DNA of 64,000 nucleotides from Ascaphus truei (lineage: Eukaryota; Chordata; Amphibia; Anura; Ascaphidae). The stretch is from positions 37,254,553-37,318,552 of the forward strand of contig CM071568.1 in the NCBI GenBank assembly GCA_036426205.1, in the 5' to 3' direction. Under the pieces are notes generated by a model. The model saw only the letters and a list, made by a program, of their open reading frames with translations, did no database searches and was not told where the DNA came from. A program made the position numbers and the translations under genes. This document shows, piece by piece, positions 1 to 12,325 of this stretch (its first letter is position 1; each line of letters opens with the position of its first letter).

Positions 1-210
1 GACACACTGACCTGTGGGTGACACAGGAACCCGTAGAGAAGCATGGCTCCGGCCGGGCTCATGGCACCCCCGCACACCGCTGTGACACACACACACACAG
101 TGACACACACACACAGTGACACACAGTGACACACTGACCTGTGGGTGACACAGGAACCCGTAGAGAAGCATGGCTCCGGCCGGGCTCATGGCGCCCCCGC
201 ACACCGCAGT
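1..210. repeat. 127-bp tandem duplication in CA-rich DNA
   Basis: The block starting GACACACTGACCTGTGGG at 1 recurs at 128 with nearly identical sequence for about 80 bp, followed each time by ACACAC runs. It is a period-127 tandem duplication. Long open frames here are low-complexity and not genes. Confidence 0.8.
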
Positions 211-315
211 GACACACACACACAGTGACACACACACACACTGACACACACACACACAGTGACACACACACACTGTGACACACCACACACACACACACAC
301 ACAACACAGCAGCTC

Positions 316-327
316 TATACACACCTC

Positions 328-373
<46 letters not shown>
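316..373. repeat. (CA)n microsatellite
   Basis: About 25 uninterrupted AC dinucleotides followed by a short TATG-rich tract. It is a simple repeat with no coding meaning. Confidence 0.9.
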
Positions 374-376
<3 letters not shown>

Positions 377-429
377 GTATGTATATATGTATGGATATAT
401 GGATATATAGCGAAGGTCATCAGCCGGCA

Positions 430-590
430 GCGACAGAGGACAGTAGCCAGCGGCGGAGGGAGAGAAGTACGGCATCCTGCAGCAAAGCGCGGCAGAGGAC
501 AGCAGTTGGTGGCGGAGGGAGAGAAGGACGGCATGCTTCAGCGAAGCGCGGCAGAGGACAGCAGTTGGTGGCGGAGGGAGAAGAGGAACA
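430..590. repeat. 59-bp minisatellite, about 2.7 copies
   Basis: Copies start at 430, 489 and 548, each with GCGGCAGAGGACAGCAG-like sequence followed by GGCGGAGGGAGA. The period is 59 bp. Copies 2 and 3 are closer to each other than to copy 1. Confidence 0.8.
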
Positions 591-699
591 TGTGAATGGA
601 GCAGGAGCGGGACAGGAGGGCGGTAGGGAGGAGTTACGCTGTGGCAGCGGCAGACACCGGAAGTCAGAGAATACTTCTGTCAGACCGCTGGGGTGCGCA

Positions 700-1060
700 C
701 ATACGTGTGTGTGTATACACACACACACACACACACACACACTCTATATATCACACACACACACAATATATATATATATATATATATATACTATATATAT
801 CACTCACACACGCACACTATATACTAATCAACAGCATACACACACACCACACTTGTCATATATATCCCAAACACACACCACACAACCACACACAAAAAAA
901 AAAAAAAAAAACACACGACAAAAAACAAAAAAAACACAACAAACACGACAACAAAAAAAAAAAACAACAAACAAAAAAAAAAAAACACAAAAACACAACA
1001 AACACACACACCAACACAAACAACACACAACACATAAACACAACAAACACCACACGGAGC
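700..1060. repeat. Mixed CA, TA and poly-A simple sequence
   Basis: Runs of CA (about 715-745), TA (767-800), then A-rich DNA with CACA interruptions. No gene signal is seen. Confidence 0.85.
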
Positions 1061-1169
1061 GGGCAGAAGGGGACACCCACACGCGGCAGGAACGGGAGCG
1101 ATCAACGTCACGGAGAACTCATGAATATTCTGAACTTCCAGTGACGGACAGAAGCAGTTAAAAACAGAT

Positions 1170-2264
1170 CCCTTCACTATATTAGTCACCAAATTTCACC
1201 GATCAATACATGGAGAACGAATTGACCTGCAAGCTATACAGTTCTTAGGTAACTAGAGGTTTGCCCAATAAAACTATTGAAGTAAAAAATAATAAAAAAT
1301 AAAAAAAGACTGAACTGCAGCTTTAACAATGCAACGGTTAATTAAAGTGAATGCATTTTTAACTTTGTGTTACTCCGTTTCTAATAATGCCTCAACATAC
1401 TTGAAAATGAGAGGTAACTCTGAATATATTACTTCCTAATTAAACATTTTTTAAATAAATAATATGGAATAGGGAAAAAAATGTCTATGCCAGGTAGGGA
1501 ACTTATTTCATGGTGAAGACTCCCTGTGTTCTTTTTTTAGCTTTCCTGACGCTCTTAGCAGCTACTGTACTTGTTTTATGATGAATTAAATATGATAAGT
1601 AGTCCAAAGGTGAGTCATGGCAGAGATTCAATGACCAAGATACATTTTGGTGTTCAGGGTTTCCTTAATATTGATAGTACATAATTGATTTATAAGTTAT
1701 GTTACACAATAAAAAAATATATGGAGTACAGAACATTATTATGTAACATTTATACATACATTTGACACGATATAAAACCATTTCATATGATAAGGCCAAC
1801 ATTTTCTTTGAATTAAATACTTCACTTGAATTCTGTCTGTTGTCTTACCAAAAAGTCATGAAGATTTTCTATTTAGTTCAGGAATCCAAGTTTGCAATGT
1901 AGTGTACACATATGTGTGGGGTTCTAAAGAAGAACTGGTAGTTCATACTATACTTTGGTGCTATTTGTTGCACTGGTTTGTCCCAGTTGTGCATTGGGAA
2001 GACATTATTAAATAGACCCCAAGTTGAGGAAGTTACATAAATTCTCCATATGCAGTATATTGAACAACAATAAACCACAAAACTACTGCAACAGACAAAT
2101 ATTCATGACAGTTTGAACTTTCCAAATATCAAATTATATAACATTTCCGGGTTGCTAGCTATTGGATTATTGATACTATCATTTCTGAAATTCAGGAATG
2201 GAATGAATGCAAAGTCCAAAACTGCAAGTAAAAAAATACTGAACACAGTATGAAGAAATAGCTA
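1170..2264. other. AT-rich intron-like DNA with one retroposon tail
   Basis: No exon or intact repeat is recognised. The stretch 1393-1465 (ACTTGAAAATGAGAGGTAAC, then TTACTTCCT and AATAAATAAT) matches the end of the retroposon at 50030-50370, so it is probably a truncated 3' tail of the same family. Confidence 0.5.
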
Positions 2265-2546
2265 CAGCAGGGCCCCGGGCATACAGCGGGTTCCTTCTAA
2301 GGGCCCGCCGTATTGTAAAAATCGCCAGAAAGCGGAAGCAGCGATTTTCAGCTGTGCGCATGTGCAACCCGGCAATTTCCCACTTGTGCACATGCGCGAC
2401 CTCTGTTTGGTGCACGCAACCTACGTTCTGCGCATACGCACCGGCGGCAACAGCCCGTTCTGCGCATGCGTGACCTCTGAGAAGACATGGCGGCCCCCTT
2501 CTAGGTGCCGCCGTATCAGCAGATCGCCGAGAAGCGGGCCTTGCTG
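2265..2546. mobile_element. TA-flanked MITE (CAG...CTG ends), GC-rich
   Basis: A 282-bp element begins CAGCAGGGCCCCGG and ends GGGCCTTGCTG. TA lies immediately outside both ends, as in Tc1/mariner (Tigger-type) insertions. The interior holds several GCGCATGCGC-like palindromes and an ACATGGCGGCCC motif, resembling NRF1 and YY1 sites. Confidence 0.65.
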
Positions 2547-2956
2547 TACTAAAATGATGTATCAACTATGTGAAACCAGGGTATCACATGAAAGAATCCC
2601 TCTTAATATGCACTCTACCTATGTTGTGATAAATATTGCTGAACCTGAAACATATCACAACGACAAGGGAGTTTCTTTCTAAGCCCACATTGTTCTTATA
2701 TGTGGCACATTGCATTTCATGTGGCTAACTATTATCACTTTTATTTTACAATGTAGCTCATAGTCACAATTGTATACGATCACTGACTGATATATTATTT
2801 TCCCTGTACACATTTTAGTTACATAGTTGCCATTGATGCGCTAATGATACTATACAGAATAGAATGAACATTACAAACATCAAGGGAACCACTTAGATAA
2901 TTAAGTTACTGGATATATAAGACCTGAGATCGGGCAGGCTGAGACTCCTCCTCCTC

Positions 2957-3003
2957 TCCCTGAAGAAGCGTGACGAAGTTCACGGGAAACGTGCATCGGG
3001 TTG
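2957..3003 (+). ncRNA. Hammerhead-ribozyme-like motif H1
   Basis: CTGAAGA at 2960-2966 is followed by a perfect 5-bp stem (CGTGA 2969-2973 with TCACG 2980-2984), GAAA at 2986-2989, and ATC before GGG. Stem I is only about 3 bp and stem III does not pair cleanly (C opposite A), so it is probably decayed. Order and spacing match type I hammerheads reported in Penelope-like elements. Confidence 0.4.
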
Positions 3004-3993
3004 TTGTGACGTCATGACGTTGACATCCACGCGGTGACCGGACTAGAACAGAGGAATCAACGAGGAAGCGGGTTGTATAGCGCTGGCGTCAGCCTTATCA
3101 TTTTGTGCATTTCATGGTTTGCAACCTTTGACTAGGAGGTTTCTGTGGGGTTATCTCCATGTATTCATACATCGCTACTATATGAGAAAAAGGGGGATTG
3201 TCAGCCACTACTGGTTTTGTCCCAGGTGATGTTACCTAATACCATATAGGTTTTTGTACCATAGATGGTGAGATAGCCCCACCATTATTGTTTCCTTCTG
3301 ATATCTGTTATGCAGCTATACGTTTTGGGCAGCAGCTATCATTCTAACCTCACACGAGTGATGCATATAGGGGGTGCTTGGCTATATACAGTTTAGACTT
3401 TAGTATACATCATATACAGCCACACTCCTCTTTGTGTTGTGTGTGTGGGGGTGTTTATTCGTTTAGAGACCGCCATCGTGGACTGTGATATCTATATGGT
3501 GCTATGTCATCACTTATGTCAGCACACACATTATTCCATACTTTATGGTTGCAACATTTTCCTTTGTGAGGCTGACTTATCCTGGTATTCCTCTGTTGTT
3601 TCCACGCTCGCATAGTTCAATAGATAGGTTATTTATTAGGTGTTGTGTTCACTGTCACCAATAATAGCCAATTGTGCCACCGTGTGGTTATTCATTGGTT
3701 CTTGTTGACCCAGTTACCTCATTATTTACACCAATCCTATTCTATTGATTCAATACTACATCTAGTCCTGGTTTCACTGAGGGGATTTTATTTACATTAT
3801 ACACATTCACTTATATGTCACATTTTATATTGGATAGTATGTTATATAAAATTTTATTATTTTTGTTTTATATTATGGGGTCTCTCGGAACCTTATTACT
3901 CCCTTGTCATTGTGATATGTACAGGTTACATAAGCACTATTCTAACTCACACCCTTCCAAGCTTCACCCTTCCACCCCGGCCCTGGAGAGGCT

Positions 3994-4252
3994 ATTAAGA
4001 GGGATTCTTTCATGTGATACCCTGGTTTCACATAGTTGATACAATACAGTTGTTTTCTTCCCTCATGCACCACCTTTACTAATTATTCACATGTACAGGT
4101 GTTCCATATAGGGTGAGTGGCAGGCCCAGTTTGTGTTTGTACTAAAATGATACCTGTATTCCTTAATTTATGTAGAGAAAAACATAAGCATTTTCTGTAA
4201 ACTGAAAAACCCTGACTAATAGAGGAAGGGAGACATGACCCTTGGTGCAAGA
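3994..4252 (+). repeat. 259-bp direct repeat, copy 1
   Basis: Near-identical to 7005-7262, from TTAAGAGGGATTCTTTC through GACCCTTGGTGCAAG. The two copies bracket about 2.75 kb of different sequence, so they are either termini of one composite insertion or two independent copies. Confidence 0.8.
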
Positions 4253-6400
4253 GGCCCTGGATTGCTATGATTGGGGGAGTGGAGGATGAGAGATGAATAG
4301 GTTATTTAAGAAGTGGTTGGCACGTGTCTACCTCGTTACTCATCCAGATCACCTCCCAAAAATGTTTAAGCTGCTGCAGTTTGAAGTTCCAGAATGGGCC
4401 CCAAGTGAAGATCAGGCAGAGATGTGCAGATGGAGGAAGTGACCTGGACATATTAGTTAGAGGCTAAGACAGTGATGGCCCTCTCTACAGAGTAAGAGAG
4501 GCTTTTATTCCAGCTCTACAAGAGCCTAAACAGTATGGCACTAACATTGAAAGCAGGTTGGATCAAGAAGCATGGGGGGTCTGTCGTACCGTGGGTGAGT
4601 GGTGCCATGTGTGAATCCTGGAAGTTCCAGCGCAGGCAGCAGGTTGGATCAATGGACCCATCAGAGGTCCCGCCCCCTGGAGTGGCTCAGGCCCAGCAGC
4701 AGTGTGAGGTCAAAAAGTGTGAGCTGAATAGGTGCATGTGGGAAGAGGCCTGTTCAGGAAGTGAGGGGGCAGAGTTAGGGTGGCAGGCAGAAGAGTATAA
4801 GGTGTACAGGACGGTCACTTAGGGGAAGTATGACAAGGGTTTCAGAAAGCATTTGCAGGGAAGAAGCATGGGAGGTAGGACCTGAAGGATATACACATGT
4901 GGTTGTAGAAATTATTCTGCAGCATCCATCACCCTTTCAAGGTCTGGTTGGCAGCATAGGGTACTGAGGGCAGTGAATCACTCTGAGGTAAGGAGTGTGT
5001 TGCGCTTTCAATCAAAGCAATTGCAAATAGGGACCATCTTGCCGCTTCAAGCATGAGCGCTTGTCCTGAGGAGAGAAAGGGCACAATACCTCCAGATGTT
5101 TTTGGAAATGGTAGGCTAGAAAATGTTTTTTTTTGCAGGGAGAAACACTACTAAGAATGGCAACAACTCCCATGAGGGTACAGTATATGAGATGGGTTAT
5201 TGACTTGACATTTACCCAAACAAAGTGGGAGCTAAGCTTCAGTGGAATGGGTTTTTGTTAGGATTTTGCATTACATTCAAGATGTTTTGAGGGAAGACAA
5301 TGTTTTGGTTGGAAGGCTTAATCTGTTTTTTCAATTAGGTAAAAAATGCACCAGAAAGGCAAAGGAGTTTGGGTGGTATCAAAGAAGGTGGAAGGTAATG
5401 TGCTGTGTTCGGTGGGGCTGGTGGCTGATTATCTGGTGATTTGGCCACAAGGGTGGCCCTCGTTTCTACTACACAAAGGGGGTGAGCCGCTGACAAGATT
5501 CCATTTTGTTAGAGTTTTAGAGAGCTGTTTGGGTGTGGCAGGGTTAAACCCCGTGTTTTTTTGGCTCTCACTCCTTTCAGATTGTGACAGCAATAAAGGC
5601 AGCCCATTTGGGTCGGGGCAAAAAAATTATAAAGAAAATTGGGAGATGGGAGAAAAATCGTTTTGAGAGCTACATTACGTTAAACTTGATTAAGTAGTTT
5701 GGGTTTTAATTAAAAAAAAAAACAGTTGCATCAAATTCTGCTAAATGTCTTTGTTATTTTTGGGGGGGGAGGTTGGTGTGTACATGGCCTGTGGTGACTG
5801 ATATGTCAACTGGGCTGTGGGGTTAGTGGAGCGGAGGCCATAGGGGACATGTTTGGGTTTGCTTGGGGGTAGGTGGAAGATCTCAATATTAGGGTCCCCA
5901 GTTTTATTTTGCGAGAAAGCTCTTCCACTGATTCTGTGGACTAGTAGAAGGAGGGTGGCCTGGGACAGTCTGGTTCTGGATATTGGGGAAAATGGTCTGG
6001 GCCAGATGAGGTTGGTGGATTTGATGAATGGAATCCTAAAGGATGTGGCCCAGTAGCATTCCTGTCGGCTGTTTTGGTGTGGTCGTAAAATGTGTCACAG
6101 CTGGTTTGTAGTGGGGCTCAGGATTATAAGGCAGTAAACAGGAGTAAGAAGAAGCTCAACCGACAGGGGGGGAGGGGGGAGATCTGGCAAGGTAATTGGG
6201 GTACATTGCTGTTTGGCATAAGAAATTGGAGGGAGAAGGAGGTTGGTCTTTATCAAGAGGATGATTTAATCTCTCCAAAATATCATTAGATATCTTTAAT
6301 ATGGGGTTGGAAGGTATATGTTAGGAGGCTGCTCTGCTGGTGGTGGTGGTTATGATTAATAAATGGCTGTGGCCATTTGTACCTAACACAAGGTGTCTGT
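4253..6400 (+). mobile_element. Decayed retroelement with SGNH-hydrolase remnant (DIRS/Ngaro-like?)
   Basis: No intact frame survives. Plus-strand coding-like pieces lie at about 4535-4822, 5242-5666 and 5853-6320, ending near AATAAA at about 6358. The last piece resembles an SGNH hydrolase (see 5940-6320). Ngaro-type tyrosine-recombinase retroelements of fish and frogs are known to carry such a domain, but I found no recombinase or reverse transcriptase here, so the class is inferred. Confidence 0.35.
5940..6320 (+). pseudogene. SGNH hydrolase-like remnant
   Basis: Across two frames and several stops, an element like LDIGENGLGQMRLVDLMNGI (compare HLGGNDLG... in family members) is followed about 270 bp later by SLDIFNMGLEGI, the usual C-terminal 'GNDIFN' block. 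The order and spacing match SGNH/GDSL-type hydrolases in vertebrate repeats. The catalytic histidine region is damaged. It is not functional. Confidence 0.4.
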
Positions 6401-7004
6401 GTTTATCTGGGTCGATGAATACATGGAAGGGGCAAGAATTGAGCGGTACAAGAGTCATGTAGAGCATTTAGTACATATGGCCAACAATTTCTTCCTAGAT
6501 ACATAAACTACTATATATATTCAGACCCCAATCACTGTTCACAAAAAGAAATTGCACAAAAAGCTCCATAATTTGAATAACTTTTAAGTAAAAAAAAATT
6601 AAATATTGAAGTCCCTCATCAGGAACAAGATTGGAATCTATTAAAAGTATATTTTGTGGCATAGAGCATGATTCAGGACACACCTGTCGATTTCCATTGT
6701 CATTAAAACTGCTGAGAAACATAATGGCATCAAGTGCTTATGTCAAGGATAATAATCCATTGCTCATTTGCTATGTTAGTATATAATCAGAGAATTACTG
6801 TATCACATGCATAATGTTGAGAAGCTTGTTTTGACAGATAAGAGAGTGATATTTTCTATTAAGAGCAACTTAGAAAAACATAAGTGAAGTAATTTTAAAC
6901 CTTGCAGATCTGTGAGGAGGTTAAATAACCTCCAATATTACATTAACTGCTATTGACTCGAATGGCATCTAATGTGGGATTTATCACAACATAGGTAGAG
7001 TGCA
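6400..7004. other. AT-rich DNA, nothing recognised
   Basis: No exon or intact repeat is visible. From 6978 the sequence becomes the inverted counterpart of 2558-2636. Confidence 0.5.
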
Positions 7005-7262
7005 TATTAAGAGGGATTCTTTCATGTGATACCCTGGTTTCACATAGTTGATACAATACAGTTGTTTTCTTCCCTCATGCACCACCTTTACTAATTATTC
7101 ACATGTACAGGTGTTCCATATAGGGTGAGGGGCAGGCCCAGTTTGTGTTTGTACTAAAATGATACCTGTATTCCTTAATTTATGTAGAGAACAACATAAG
7201 CATTTTCTGTAAACTGAAAAACCCTGACTAATAGAGGAAGGGAGACACGACCCTTGGTGCAA
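7005..7262 (+). repeat. 259-bp direct repeat, copy 2
   Basis: Second copy of 3994-4252 with a few substitutions. Its upstream extension 6978-7004 also matches, in inverted form, the segment at 2610-2636. The family is therefore present three times, in two orientations, within 5 kb. Confidence 0.8.
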
Positions 7263-8120
7263 GTGGGCCATGTTATGCGCTTTTATTATTCATACATTTG
7301 TAGTAAATGTAATGTAATAGTTTGTACTGTATTTACACAAAATGTACCCATACCTTTGAAATATGTGTATGAAAGACGTTCTGGACATACAGTAATAATT
7401 ATGAGTGCGGTCAACAAAAATTAGTATTTTCTTTTTATGCTAAGAGATATCTGGATATCTGCTTGTATTTTATTTTCTATGAGTTTCAATGTCTTAATAG
7501 CAGATAACATTGGATAGGAAATCTTATCAAAACGCAATGAAATTAGTGTCTTCAGGAATAATCTGAATTTTATTTTCAATTTATCATGTCACTTACTAAG
7601 GAGAATTCTTCAGTGTCAACACTCCTTTTTAACAGCTGTCCTATGACAGTTCATTGTAATGTCCACTTCATTTGAAGATACCATATAGTAGCCATATTTT
7701 CTTAATGGTGTGGTATTTCTCCATTGAAACCAATAGGAAAAGCTTCAAACTTTGGTTTTCAAAACTGCAATCACAACAACAGTATACACGTTTTTACTAA
7801 CAAATGTTAACAAGTACTTACAAATGTTAGGTAATGATACAGTATGTTGCAATGAATAAGTGAATGTTTTGTTTGAAGTATTAAGGGTGAAAGAAAAGTG
7901 ATTAGGTCAACAATAATCATGTATAATAATAATTATACATGTAATATATAAATATAATTGTAACAAAACAATAAGTGATAATAAGCTACCTTTTGCTTAC
8001 AATTGGGTCCTTGAAATATTTAACCATTCATACTTTACTGTTATAGTACAATCCTACATTTCCATAAGCAGGAGAGAATATTTGAATTGTTAGCAGTAGA
8101 AAACTTACTGAGACGGGATG
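7263..8120. other. AT-rich intron-like DNA
   Basis: No gene, splice-bounded exon or recognisable repeat was seen. Confidence 0.5.
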
Positions 8121-8278
8121 ATCTACAGCAGGGGTGCGCACAGTTTTCTGATTGAGCCCCCCTGTCTGCTCCCCACCTGCTCATGCCACCTTTCCTTACC
8201 AGCTCTCTGGCATCGGTGGTGTCATACGACATCACAACTTCATGTGACGTTGCGTTGCTATTTGCCCCACGGTGTCAT

Positions 8279-8780
8279 TGTAATGTTGATGACTGCAAAA
8301 CAGGATATGGACCCGCAGGGCAGAGGTAGGGAGAAATACACTGACCTTGGCCTGGGATCAGAGGCCTGGGATGCGGAGGTAATCAGGTATGTTCTGGGGT
8401 CGAACAAGGCGGCAGGCAAAGGATAGTCAGGTCCGTTCCGAGGTCAAGGCAGGCAGCAGGCAAAGTGTAGTCATGTCCGGTTCCGAGGCAAAGGCGGGTA
8501 AGGGGTAGTCATATTCAGTTCCAAGGTCAAGACAGGCAGCAGGCAAAACAAAGGCAAAGGATAGCTCAGACCGGACAAGGAAACCAGTACTTTGCACGAG
8601 TAAAGACCAGTAGTAGCTGCCTGCTATTTAAGGCCAGAGGCAGCTGATGGCAATGAGAGCCAAAAAGAGGCTGATTTCCTGTCAGGGGAGTAAGGGCAGG
8701 ATTTGCCAGGAAGCAGGATGGCTGTTCTAGCTTTGTACCAGGTGATGTCACTTCATCGATGTTCAGACAGATCCCTTATA
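8279..8780 (-). repeat. 3' LTR of the Ty3 element
   Basis: 502 bp matching 12326-12835. Read on the minus strand it begins TATAAGGGATCTG (the usual TG start mutated to TA) and ends ...TTACA. A polypurine GGAGGGATA tract lies just upstream on the minus strand. Internal imperfect repeats (GGCAGGCAGCAGGCAAAG-like) occur at about 8440-8545. Confidence 0.8.
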
Positions 8781-8792
8781 GTATCCCTCCGT

Positions 8793-9074
8793 TTAGGGTC
8801 GAACTCCAGGGCAACCAGGTCCTGGTTTTTCTGGCTGACGATGATGAAACGCCTTGACTAGAGCTGGAGCATGAAAATCCTGAGACTTCACGCAGCTCCT
8901 TTCCTCAGGACCATACCCCTTCCAATCAACCATATATTGAATCGATCCTCTCGAGTTACGAGAGTCAAATATCTGCCACACTTCGTATTCAATTTGACCC
9001 TCAACATTTACTGGACTAGGAGGGGAAGGGTAATCAGAAAAGTGATTCCTCACCACAGGTTTCAGGAGAGACAC
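8793..9074 (-). pseudogene. Ty3 integrase C-terminal chromodomain
   Basis: The peptide contains IEYEVWQIFDSRNSRG, then IQYMVDWKGYGPEERS, the chromodomain core in which aromatic residues form the methyl-lysine cage. It is about 93 residues in open frame, at the 3' end of pol. In chromoviruses this domain guides integration to histone-marked chromatin. Confidence 0.75.
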
Positions 9075-9094
9075 ATGGAAAGTGGTGGGAATTT

Positions 9095-10249
9095 TTAAAG
9101 ATGACGGGAGCTCCAGCTGAAAGGTGACTTCATTAATGTTCCGGATGATGCTGTATGGACCAATGTATCGTGGTCCAAGTTTAGCAAAAGGCTGGCATAA
9201 ATGTATTTTTCGCCTTGAATGCCATACCTTATACCCGACGAACTATAGGTGTGATGGCCTCCGGTGCTTATCAGCTGATTTCTTTGTCTCTCGGTAGACG
9301 AGCGAAGGGTTGCCTGAATCCCCTTTGAAAGGTCCTGCAAATTCTGTGCCCTGGTATCCGCCACTGGGATATCTACTGGTGGAGAATGAAGGGGAAGTGT
9401 ATGGGGATGGTAACCCCAAGTTGTGAAAAATGGGGAACAGCCCAGGGAGTCATGTGATAGACTATTGCGGGCAGACTCTGCTGGTGGTAAGAGCTCTGCC
9501 CAATCATTCTGATGTTAATTTGTACAGCATCTGAGGTATTGCTCCAGGGATTGATTGGTGTGCTCAGTTTGCCCATTAGATTGTGGGTGGTAAGCAGATG
9601 AGAAATGGAGATCAATCCATAAGCCTGCAGAAGGCCTTCCAAAATTTTGAGACGAACTGAGACCCCCTGTCTGAGAAAATCTGTTAAGGCAGTCCTTGGA
9701 GATGAAATAACGTCTTGGTGATGATGTCTGCCAGTTCCGGGGAGGAAGGAAGCTTTTTTAGGGGTACAAAATAAGCCTGTTTTGTAAAACGACCCACAAT
9801 AACCAAAATCGTAGTCATGCCTTGAGAGGGGGGAATTTCCACAATAAAGTCCATAGAAAGGTGCATCAAAGAACTGGAGGGCATAGACAGTGGCTGCAGA
9901 AGCCACAAGGATGTGTTAGAGGAACCTTAGTTCGGGCATACAAACTGCAGGCCGAGACGAAGTCCTGTACCTCGGTTTTTAATTCTGGCCACCAAAAGGT
10001 CCTCTCCAGGAGCTCACATGTTTTCCGAACCCCTGGGTGTCCTGCGAGCATGGATTCATGTCCCCATCGAAGAACCCCCATCCAAAATTTTCGATGGAGA
10101 GATTGAGCGAAAAGTTTGGATGGGGGAATGGTTATTCCAGCAGCAGCCTTGGTCTGGGCTTTTTGTATATGATGAAGAATCGAAATAGCAGACACAATCT
10201 TAGATGAGGGAATGATGGGGCCTTTGTCTGTCGAATCAGTGTCATACAT
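9095..10249 (-). pseudogene. Ty3 integrase, frameshifted
   Basis: Read from 10249 downward: first a zinc-binding region with GHESMLAGHPGVRKTCELL and WWPELK, in which the distal CxxC has become CSLYAR (one cysteine lost). Then the catalytic core starts at about 9850 (MDFIVEIPPSQGMTTILVIV), followed by broken segments in another frame. Integrase catalyses cDNA strand transfer. The lost zinc ligand and the frame changes make this copy inactive. Confidence 0.78.
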
Positions 10250-10258
10250 GGAGAACCG

Positions 10259-10792
10259 TCATGATAGGGCATCCGCCTTTACATTTTTGGGACCCGGGCT
10301 GTAGGATATCACGTCATTAAAGCGACTATAAAAGAGTGCCCATCTAGCCTGGTGAGTGTTTAACCTGTGTACCCCCTTGAGGTATTCCAAGTTTTTATGG
10401 TCCATATAAATTGTAACTGGTACGGCAGTTCCCTTAAGAAGGTGTCTCCATTCCTCCAGAGCCATTATAACAGCTAGAAGTTCACGATTGCCCACATCGT
10501 AGTTGTGTTCTGCAGGAGAAAACTTCTTAGAGAAGAAGGAACACGGATATAACCGACCTTGAAACTTACTTCTCTGTGACAGGACTGCACCTGCTCCAAC
10601 GTCAGAGGCATCTACTTTGATGATGAAAGGATGACGAGGATCGGGTGTTTCAGGATGGGTGCAGAGGAACAAAGTTTCTTGAGCTTCAGAAAAGCCGCCT
10701 GAGCCTTCGGAGACCAGTTCATGTGATCTGCCTGTTTTATTGTCATGGGTGTGATGGGTGCAACGATTTTGGAAAAATCCTGAATGAATCAC
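10259..10792 (-). pseudogene. Ty3 RNase H domain
   Basis: Contains [15 protein letters not shown] (first catalytic Asp region), [20 protein letters not shown] (catalytic Glu region) and [12 protein letters not shown] (third acidic site), ending [12 protein letters not shown]. The domain is almost complete and follows the polymerase. It normally degrades template RNA in the RNA-DNA hybrid. Confidence 0.82.
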
Positions 10793-11450
10793 CTGTACAA
10801 TTTGTGAAACCCAAGAATCTCTGGATGGCTTTTAATCCCTTAGGTACTGGCCAGTCCACAACAGCAGCAACATTGGCAGGATCCATTTCTGAGCCCTGGG
10901 CAAAGATGATCCGAGAAAAGAAAAACGGAATTTCTCGAATTCGCACTTCTTGAATTTAGCGAAGAGATTATTCACCAGGAGGCAATTAAGGACCACCCTC
11001 ACCTGCTGATGCTGCTGTTCCAGGTTTTAGAATAGATGAGGATATCATCAAGGTATACGATAACAGATGAGTCTAACATGTCTCTGAAAATTTAGTTCAC
11101 GAAGAACTGGAACACTGCGGGTGCATTGCATAGGCCGAAGGGCATCACCAAGTACTCGTAGTGGCCATTGCATGTGTTGAAAGCGGTTTTCCACTCGTCA
11201 CACTGCCTTATTCTTATAAGGTTATAAGCCCCTCTTAATTTGAGCTTGGTAAAAACTGTTGCACTACGAAAAAGATCAAAGAGTTCAGAGATCAGAGGAA
11301 GAGGATACCAGTTCTTGACAGTAATTTTATTCAAACCCCGATAATCAATACAGGGTCTCAATGATCCATCCTTCTTTGCCACAAAGAAAAAGCCTGCACC
11401 AGCAGGAGAACAGGATTTGTGAATGAATCCTCACCTTAGGTTCTCATCAA
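10793..11450 (-). pseudogene. Ty3 reverse transcriptase, broken
   Basis: The open piece 11382-11092 has [31 protein letters not shown] and [18 protein letters not shown], the fingers and palm blocks. A YLDD active-site block is readable at about 11040-11060 in another frame. The thumb piece 10946-10743 has [20 protein letters not shown]. Within the palm, a Leu-Arg pair replaces the usual FSKLDLRGAYN Asp (KLKLRGAYN), so the first catalytic Asp appears lost. Confidence 0.8.
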
Positions 11451-11599
11451 TGTAGGTCCTCATTGCCTTGGTCTCCGGTTCAGAAAGAGGATACGCACGT
11501 CCATGAGGGGAGTCAATCCAGGAAGGAGATCGATCGCACCATCAAACGGTCGATGTACAGGTAATTCTTCAGCCTGCCTCTTGTCGAAGACCCACTTAA

Positions 11600-12307
11600 G
11601 GTCATACTAACAGGCCATGAGACTGGGTAAATCCTCCAGTGCCTGTAGCAGAAGAGTAAACACAGGATGACAGGGTGAAAGACATTTGCCATGGCAGGCA
11701 GATCCCCAAATTATTATCTGACTCAAAATGCAGTCGATCTGGGGATTGTGGGTGCGTAGCCAGGGAAGTCCTAGAACCACATTGATCGCTGGGGAATTGA
11801 TGACATCCAGTGGATGGATTTGTGTTGCAAAACACCAACTGTAGCAGAAGCCACACGACCGGGGGTATCAAAGATTGTCTGGAAGGCTTGCATGAAGGCG
11901 ACGGAATTTTTTTCATAAAGAGGTGACGCCCAAGCTAATGCTTCATCCATGAGGAATGAGAAGATATATGCCACTCGAGAGCGGTGGGTAGAAAATTATG
12001 ACGGTTGTGTGTCGAATTGCACCTGGCACTGGTTCAGGAATCCTCTGCAAGCCGAGGGGAGCCCTCCATAGCCGACAGGAGTACGGTTCCGAGGCTCCCT
12101 TAGGACCACTGATACTTGTGCAGCGTCACTAGCTAAAGGCGTTGGCATTAATGGAGTCACTCTGGGGGTACTGTGGTGGCTGCACAGGGTCTGCAGTGTA
12201 GCGGAGATTGAATCTAGTTTCTGATCCACCGTAGCTAGATGGGTGGCATGGGTGCCCAGATGCTGGGCCTGACGGGTAACGGCATTCGCAATCTCTGCGG
12301 GGTCCAT
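11600..12307 (-). pseudogene. Ty3 gag remnant
   Basis: A start MDPAEIANAV lies at 12307, only about 18 nt inside the upstream LTR. It is followed by a coiled-coil-like segment (HATHLATVDQKLDSISATL). A frameshift near 11980 is followed by MAYIFSFLMDEALAWASPLY and FDTPGR, typical of the capsid region. Assignment is by position and by these short blocks. Confidence 0.65.
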
Positions 12308-12325
12308 TGCGTGGCTCGTGCAGCG

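Larger units (their letters stand above)
2555..4252 (+). mobile_element. PLE-type LTR-like region
   Basis: The region has a TATA-like GGATATATAAG at about 2911, a hammerhead-like motif at 2957-3003 and a TGACGTCA palindrome at 3007. Its left end (2558-2636) is an inverted copy of 6978-7055. Its right end (3994-4252) is repeated directly at 7005-7262. No coding is seen. The PLE assignment rests on the hammerhead-like motif and on similarity of layout to the coding PLEs further on. Confidence 0.45.

Noticed and set aside
259..1161. Long open frames on both strands in the CA-rich block
   Set aside because: They are translations of CA, TA and poly-A tracts (Thr/His or Cys/Val runs); no splice signals or conserved domain.
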